A DNA stretch of 24,983 bases, from the IMG/VR virus record IMGVR_UViG_3300040946_000098, positions 1 to 24,983 of that record, one strand, 5' to 3'. The position numbers and the translations under genes are program-made. Positions 23,201 through 24,983 of this stretch are shown piece after piece (within the stretch, counting starts at the first letter, position 1; every line of letters begins with the position of its first letter). Under the pieces are notes generated by a model. That model did no database searches and was not told the origin of the DNA. It was given only the letters and a program-made list of their open reading frames with translations. Source of the stretch: a virus.

Positions 23201-24064
23201 TATGTGCCGCTTGGTTTATCAAGTTGGTTGGCGAGTCTGTCCGGTCCACCGCCTGGGCTTGAGGTGGCCGGGCCGATTTCCCTGAGCAGGTCGGCTTGGG
23301 GGCGAGGGCTGGACCAGGTTACCAACGTGCAGAATGGCGGGTTGAACATGGTGTCTGACCTTCCCTGGACCATCAAGGGCGGGCTTTCGGTGCAATCGAG
23401 TGGCGGAGGGGTGCCTCTCTATTTGTTCAATTCGAGCGGGACCCAAGTCGGCTATGCGGACAATTCGGGGAACTGGAACATCAACGGTGGCGTGCTGTTT
23501 GACAGTTCCGGCGTGTATTCCGGGACGGCCATGAATGCCAGCGGCTTGCTCCTAGGTTCTGGTCAGAATGCCGTGTTGGGGCTTTTGGGCACGGGGCTCT
23601 TCGCTTATCACACTGGTACTGATGGCAGCGCCGCGCTCACGGTGCAGCAGGATACCGTGGGGTCCGCAGGCCCTCTCCAGGTTTGGCGCGGGACCAATAG
23701 CTTGGCGTATGCTTCGATGGACCAGTTGGGTGATCTGACCCTGAACAGTGTGATCGGGGCCAGCGGCACCCTCACACTGAACAATGGCTCAGGGACGGCG
23801 GTGAGCACGCTCGGCAACCTTCAGGTCGGGGGCACGGCGTTTTTCACGAATAATGTGGCGATCAAGCAGACGCTTACAGTGGGCTCAACGCTCTGGCCCT
23901 CCAACGGTGTCGCCTTCGCCCAGCAATCCTCCACGCCGAACGCGGCAACCATCGGCGGCGTCTCAGGCAGCGTCACAAACCATCTACTTCTCAACCGCAA
24001 CGGACTCCTGATCGACTTTTGGAGCGATGGAACCACGGTCTATTCAAAGCAACTCGCACCCTGA
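20207..24064 (+). CDS. Multidomain tail spike with signal peptide
   Basis: From ATG at 20207, four bases after the previous stop, this encodes 1285 residues. An upstream extension in frame overlaps the VWA gene and is not supported. Residues 1-23 look like a Sec signal peptide (basic MRLFR, hydrophobic IIFAACIALGAV, then SPAGA). Residues about 45-460 begin like pectate-lyase-3 proteins (RDFNAPTNGLVDAAPALNAA) and continue as a parallel beta-helix. Residues 477-629 are YadA-head-like repeats, followed by GSGAGLTNL. Residues about 765-1005 resemble a GH43/GH32-type five-bladed propeller (YTSPQGTNWTKIG, KSPDMVHWTPC). The C terminus ends NGLLIDFWSDGTTVYSKQLA. I infer a receptor-binding and possibly polysaccharide-degrading spike. 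Confidence 0.82.
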   Translation: MRLFRIIFAACIALGAVSPAGAANPPIQAFPWTTGGNMAGGSNTTSYVDAVRDFNAPTNGLVDAAPALNAAAMAAEGGTLYISKGLFLINSTLLAGNVTIRGDGDSTVIFATNTWNFPTAYPKLLANRSSWVPSQGGSPPLPIAWNSYHWLNFKLVNAIPTNLTGWALSGPPGGLPSTGTSSPDVTIGYCHDSTISGVHFVSSAPGAGSQVITIQGACSNLTISGNLLENLTYNTNYGTVLICDVNLGTALAPGFVSGLRVEGNIVNHSAWDEAIMVAAGYSAAYPGPTIITDWHVRRNVINLLGGPNSKGMTLMGGSDYSSATASTMANGDCTGNYIYATNTWYSLLQLGGCGSFSNNVIADNVLQNYSTNLNANGVNGIHCDSGYANGTAIKLINNHIWNWSPTNMLTAFDRLGSGFTVRGGSLRGGFNNTNLNCACPISMVEVSNTFISGVSANVVQLSSGQTIGGVASDGLNNLFMGTGAGAANTSGHDNSFSGLNSGHANTTGYYDTAVGASALLSLTTGFNNTAEGQGAGENLTTGASDVAIGTQALFADWADNGNSALGYQALIALTNGGANTASGDQAGWALTNGAGNTLNGNRAGAGLVQGSYNSYVGDQSGPPNGAGRSESYALAFGYGADAGGTGNIAIGGPQNAGKVFSTSAIYTGSGAGLTNLTNFALAAAAGDTAGVRAPTLAAGASLIGAPSNQVIRLGALLPAQSAECTIMRDTNSLLLSLPSSTWIVKCWGDGGYFESATGTNGWVGPSNDFPQASRGNVLRDAAGLYHRWNNDFVNQTNIYHYTSPQGTNWTKIGVAFTTNATWNMQGLGNIGVMWDPLTSKFRALLDGLGLINGGVYWSVGEYDSSDGVNWTPYSGNPVLSIQGSAYWEATSCRPFYTNGAYYTFCQIMPYQAALPSEIGLYKSPDMVHWTPCNGGYPVITRQSWFEGAWNNTTIYTTTPGSSSQVADCPQPVDMGGWTLLVWSALMDQRAIGPSPGFGYVPLGLSSWLASLSGPPPGLEVAGPISLSRSAWGRGLDQVTNVQNGGLNMVSDLPWTIKGGLSVQSSGGGVPLYLFNSSGTQVGYADNSGNWNINGGVLFDSSGVYSGTAMNASGLLLGSGQNAVLGLLGTGLFAYHTGTDGSAALTVQQDTVGSAGPLQVWRGTNSLAYASMDQLGDLTLNSVIGASGTLTLNNGSGTAVSTLGNLQVGGTAFFTNNVAIKQTLTVGSTLWPSNGVAFAQQSSTPNAATIGGVSGSVTNHLLLNRNGLLIDFWSDGTTVYSKQLAP
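21635..22093 (+). repeat. Nine 17-residue YadA-head-like repeats
   Basis: Residues 477-629 of the spike divide into nine 17-residue (51-bp) units with the pattern N-x3-G-x2-(A/S)-G-x3-T-x-G-x2, for example NTAEGQGAGENLTTGAS and NSALGYQALIALTNGGA. The last unit is the most diverged. Left-handed beta-roll repeats of this type form trimeric stalks or heads in YadA-type adhesins. The nucleotide copies have diverged, so the array is not a recent expansion. Confidence 0.85.
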
Positions 24065-24072
24065 TTTGATTT

Positions 24073-24983
24073 ATGAGAAAACTTTTCACTTCCCTGATGG
24101 CTGTGGCGGCGCTGTGCCTGTCGCTGGCGACGGCGCGCGCGGCGGTCAACCCGGTCAACATGTTCGGCAGCCTGGGTTGCACCAATCTGACCGTCTCGAA
24201 CAGCATTGTCATGGTGGACATGAGCACGATGATTCCTTATACGACGATGTGGATTGCGCCTGGTGGCGGTGTCGTGTTTGGGGTGAATTTCTTTGGTGTG
24301 GAGGGGTGGCTGGGCGCGGGCGGAACTCTCTACGCCAGCAACGGCGTGGTTGCGGTCGGCGGCAGCGTGGCCGGGCTCTCGGCGTTGACCAATGCTGCGG
24401 GCTATGCCGTGGCGGGCCTTAACGACACCACCAACGCGGCGACAAAAGCGGCGGCGAACAGCACTAACATTCTGGGCGCATCAGCCTACAGTAGCACTAC
24501 CCCTTTACAGGCAACCAACGGCCTCACCCCGTCCGCTTTTGCGCCCGCCAATACCTTTGCAACCAACACAGGGGTGGGCATCGCCTACGCGGCGGCGCAA
24601 ACACCGGCCTTTACGTCATTCACCAATGGTCTCTCAGGGGGGACGAATTGGTCGGCCATTGCCGGGACCAACGCAGGCCGGATCTTTGCGTGGAATGGCA
24701 TATTCGAGGCTGGGCCAGTCCGGGAGGTTGGGGAGTTTCGAGCTTATGGGACTGCGGGTATTGGGACGCTGTTTGAACTGGCTACCCTCCTGGGCTCTAC
24801 GGCAACCTCCACCGATCCCGATAGCACCCATGGTTCATCCGACACCTACACGACTGCGGCGACAGTCGGCAAGACGAATGGGTTCTTCGGGAATAACTGG
24901 TACTACCCTGGCCGCAACGGCTACTGGAGCCTCCTGGTAACTATCTGTACGAATGGTGCCTATTACTTTGTCGGCGCCAGTTC
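24073..24983 (+). CDS. Second signal-peptide tail protein, cut by right edge
   Basis: ATG at 24073 opens a frame that continues to the window end with no stop, giving at least 303 residues. Residues 1-23 form a clear Sec signal peptide (MRKLF, hydrophobic LMAVAALCLSLA, then ATARA). The rest is Gly/Ser/Thr/Asn-rich and beta-structured, with CTNLTVSNSIVMVDMSTM, AGLSALTNAAGYAVAGL and a C-terminal part reading FFGNNWYYPGRNGYWSLL. The style matches the spike before it and fibre-like proteins of Verrucomicrobiota-type genomes. It follows that gene by eight bases (TGATTTGATTT-ATG). I infer a second fibre or spike subunit. Confidence 0.8.
   Translation, partial: MRKLFTSLMAVAALCLSLATARAAVNPVNMFGSLGCTNLTVSNSIVMVDMSTMIPYTTMWIAPGGGVVFGVNFFGVEGWLGAGGTLYASNGVVAVGGSVAGLSALTNAAGYAVAGLNDTTNAATKAAANSTNILGASAYSSTTPLQATNGLTPSAFAPANTFATNTGVGIAYAAAQTPAFTSFTNGLSGGTNWSAIAGTNAGRIFAWNGIFEAGPVREVGEFRAYGTAGIGTLFELATLLGSTATSTDPDSTHGSSDTYTTAATVGKTNGFFGNNWYYPGRNGYWSLLVTICTNGAYYFVGAS

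Overview
This window looks like part of a tailed-phage or prophage genome from a high-GC bacterial host. It carries a structural and packaging module arranged on two divergent arms around a short intergenic region (8026-8107). A Verrucomicrobiota-type host is a tentative inference. It rests on high GC, start codons usually preceded by short T-rich junctions instead of Shine-Dalgarno sites, a DUF642-like domain, and Asn/Thr/Gly-rich adhesin sequence with a GSGAGLTNL motif. No tape-measure gene is visible, and the order portal, scaffold, capsid, adaptor, tail proteins resembles a podovirus-like layout.

Left arm (minus strand, read from 8025 down to 1): the large terminase, a 42-aa Cys-rich protein, a C39/papain-like cysteine protease, a 54-aa protein, a zinc-ribbon-like Cys-rich protein that overlaps a 224-aa coiled protein, a 73-aa protein, and a 617-aa virion-type protein. 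This is followed by a compact three-gene cassette: a ribbon-helix-helix-like regulator, a small GEVTGHAH-motif protein, and a DUF6745-type protein. The DUF6745 gene runs off the left edge. It contains 50 in-frame 12-bp repeats encoding Thr-X-(Asp/Ala)-Ala, with no synonymous variation. The regulator has tandem 10-bp operator-like repeats immediately upstream of its start.

Right arm (plus strand, 8108 to the right edge): two tandem paralogous small proteins, the portal, two small proteins, a scaffold-like protein, the major capsid protein, a Rho-independent terminator, two proteins of unknown function, a head-tail adaptor fused to repeat modules, a Big2/VWA/DUF642-like tail protein, and two large tail-spike-like proteins with N-terminal Sec signal peptides. 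The first spike combines a pectate-lyase-like beta-helix, nine 17-residue YadA-head-like repeats and a GH43-like beta-propeller. The second spike is cut by the window edge.

A DUF5977-like Ala/Asp/Gln module recurs in the capsid protein, the adaptor and the divergently encoded 617-aa protein, so both arms probably contribute to one virion. The most unusual items are the non-synonymous-only repeat array with its regulated cassette, an A-B-A'-B' pair of interleaved inverted repeats just after the terminase gene, the shared virion modules, the intact VWA metal site in a tail protein, and the signal peptides on spike proteins. Genes cover almost everything: no gene-free stretch exceeds 300 bases, and the longest is the 155-base stretch at 6233-6387.
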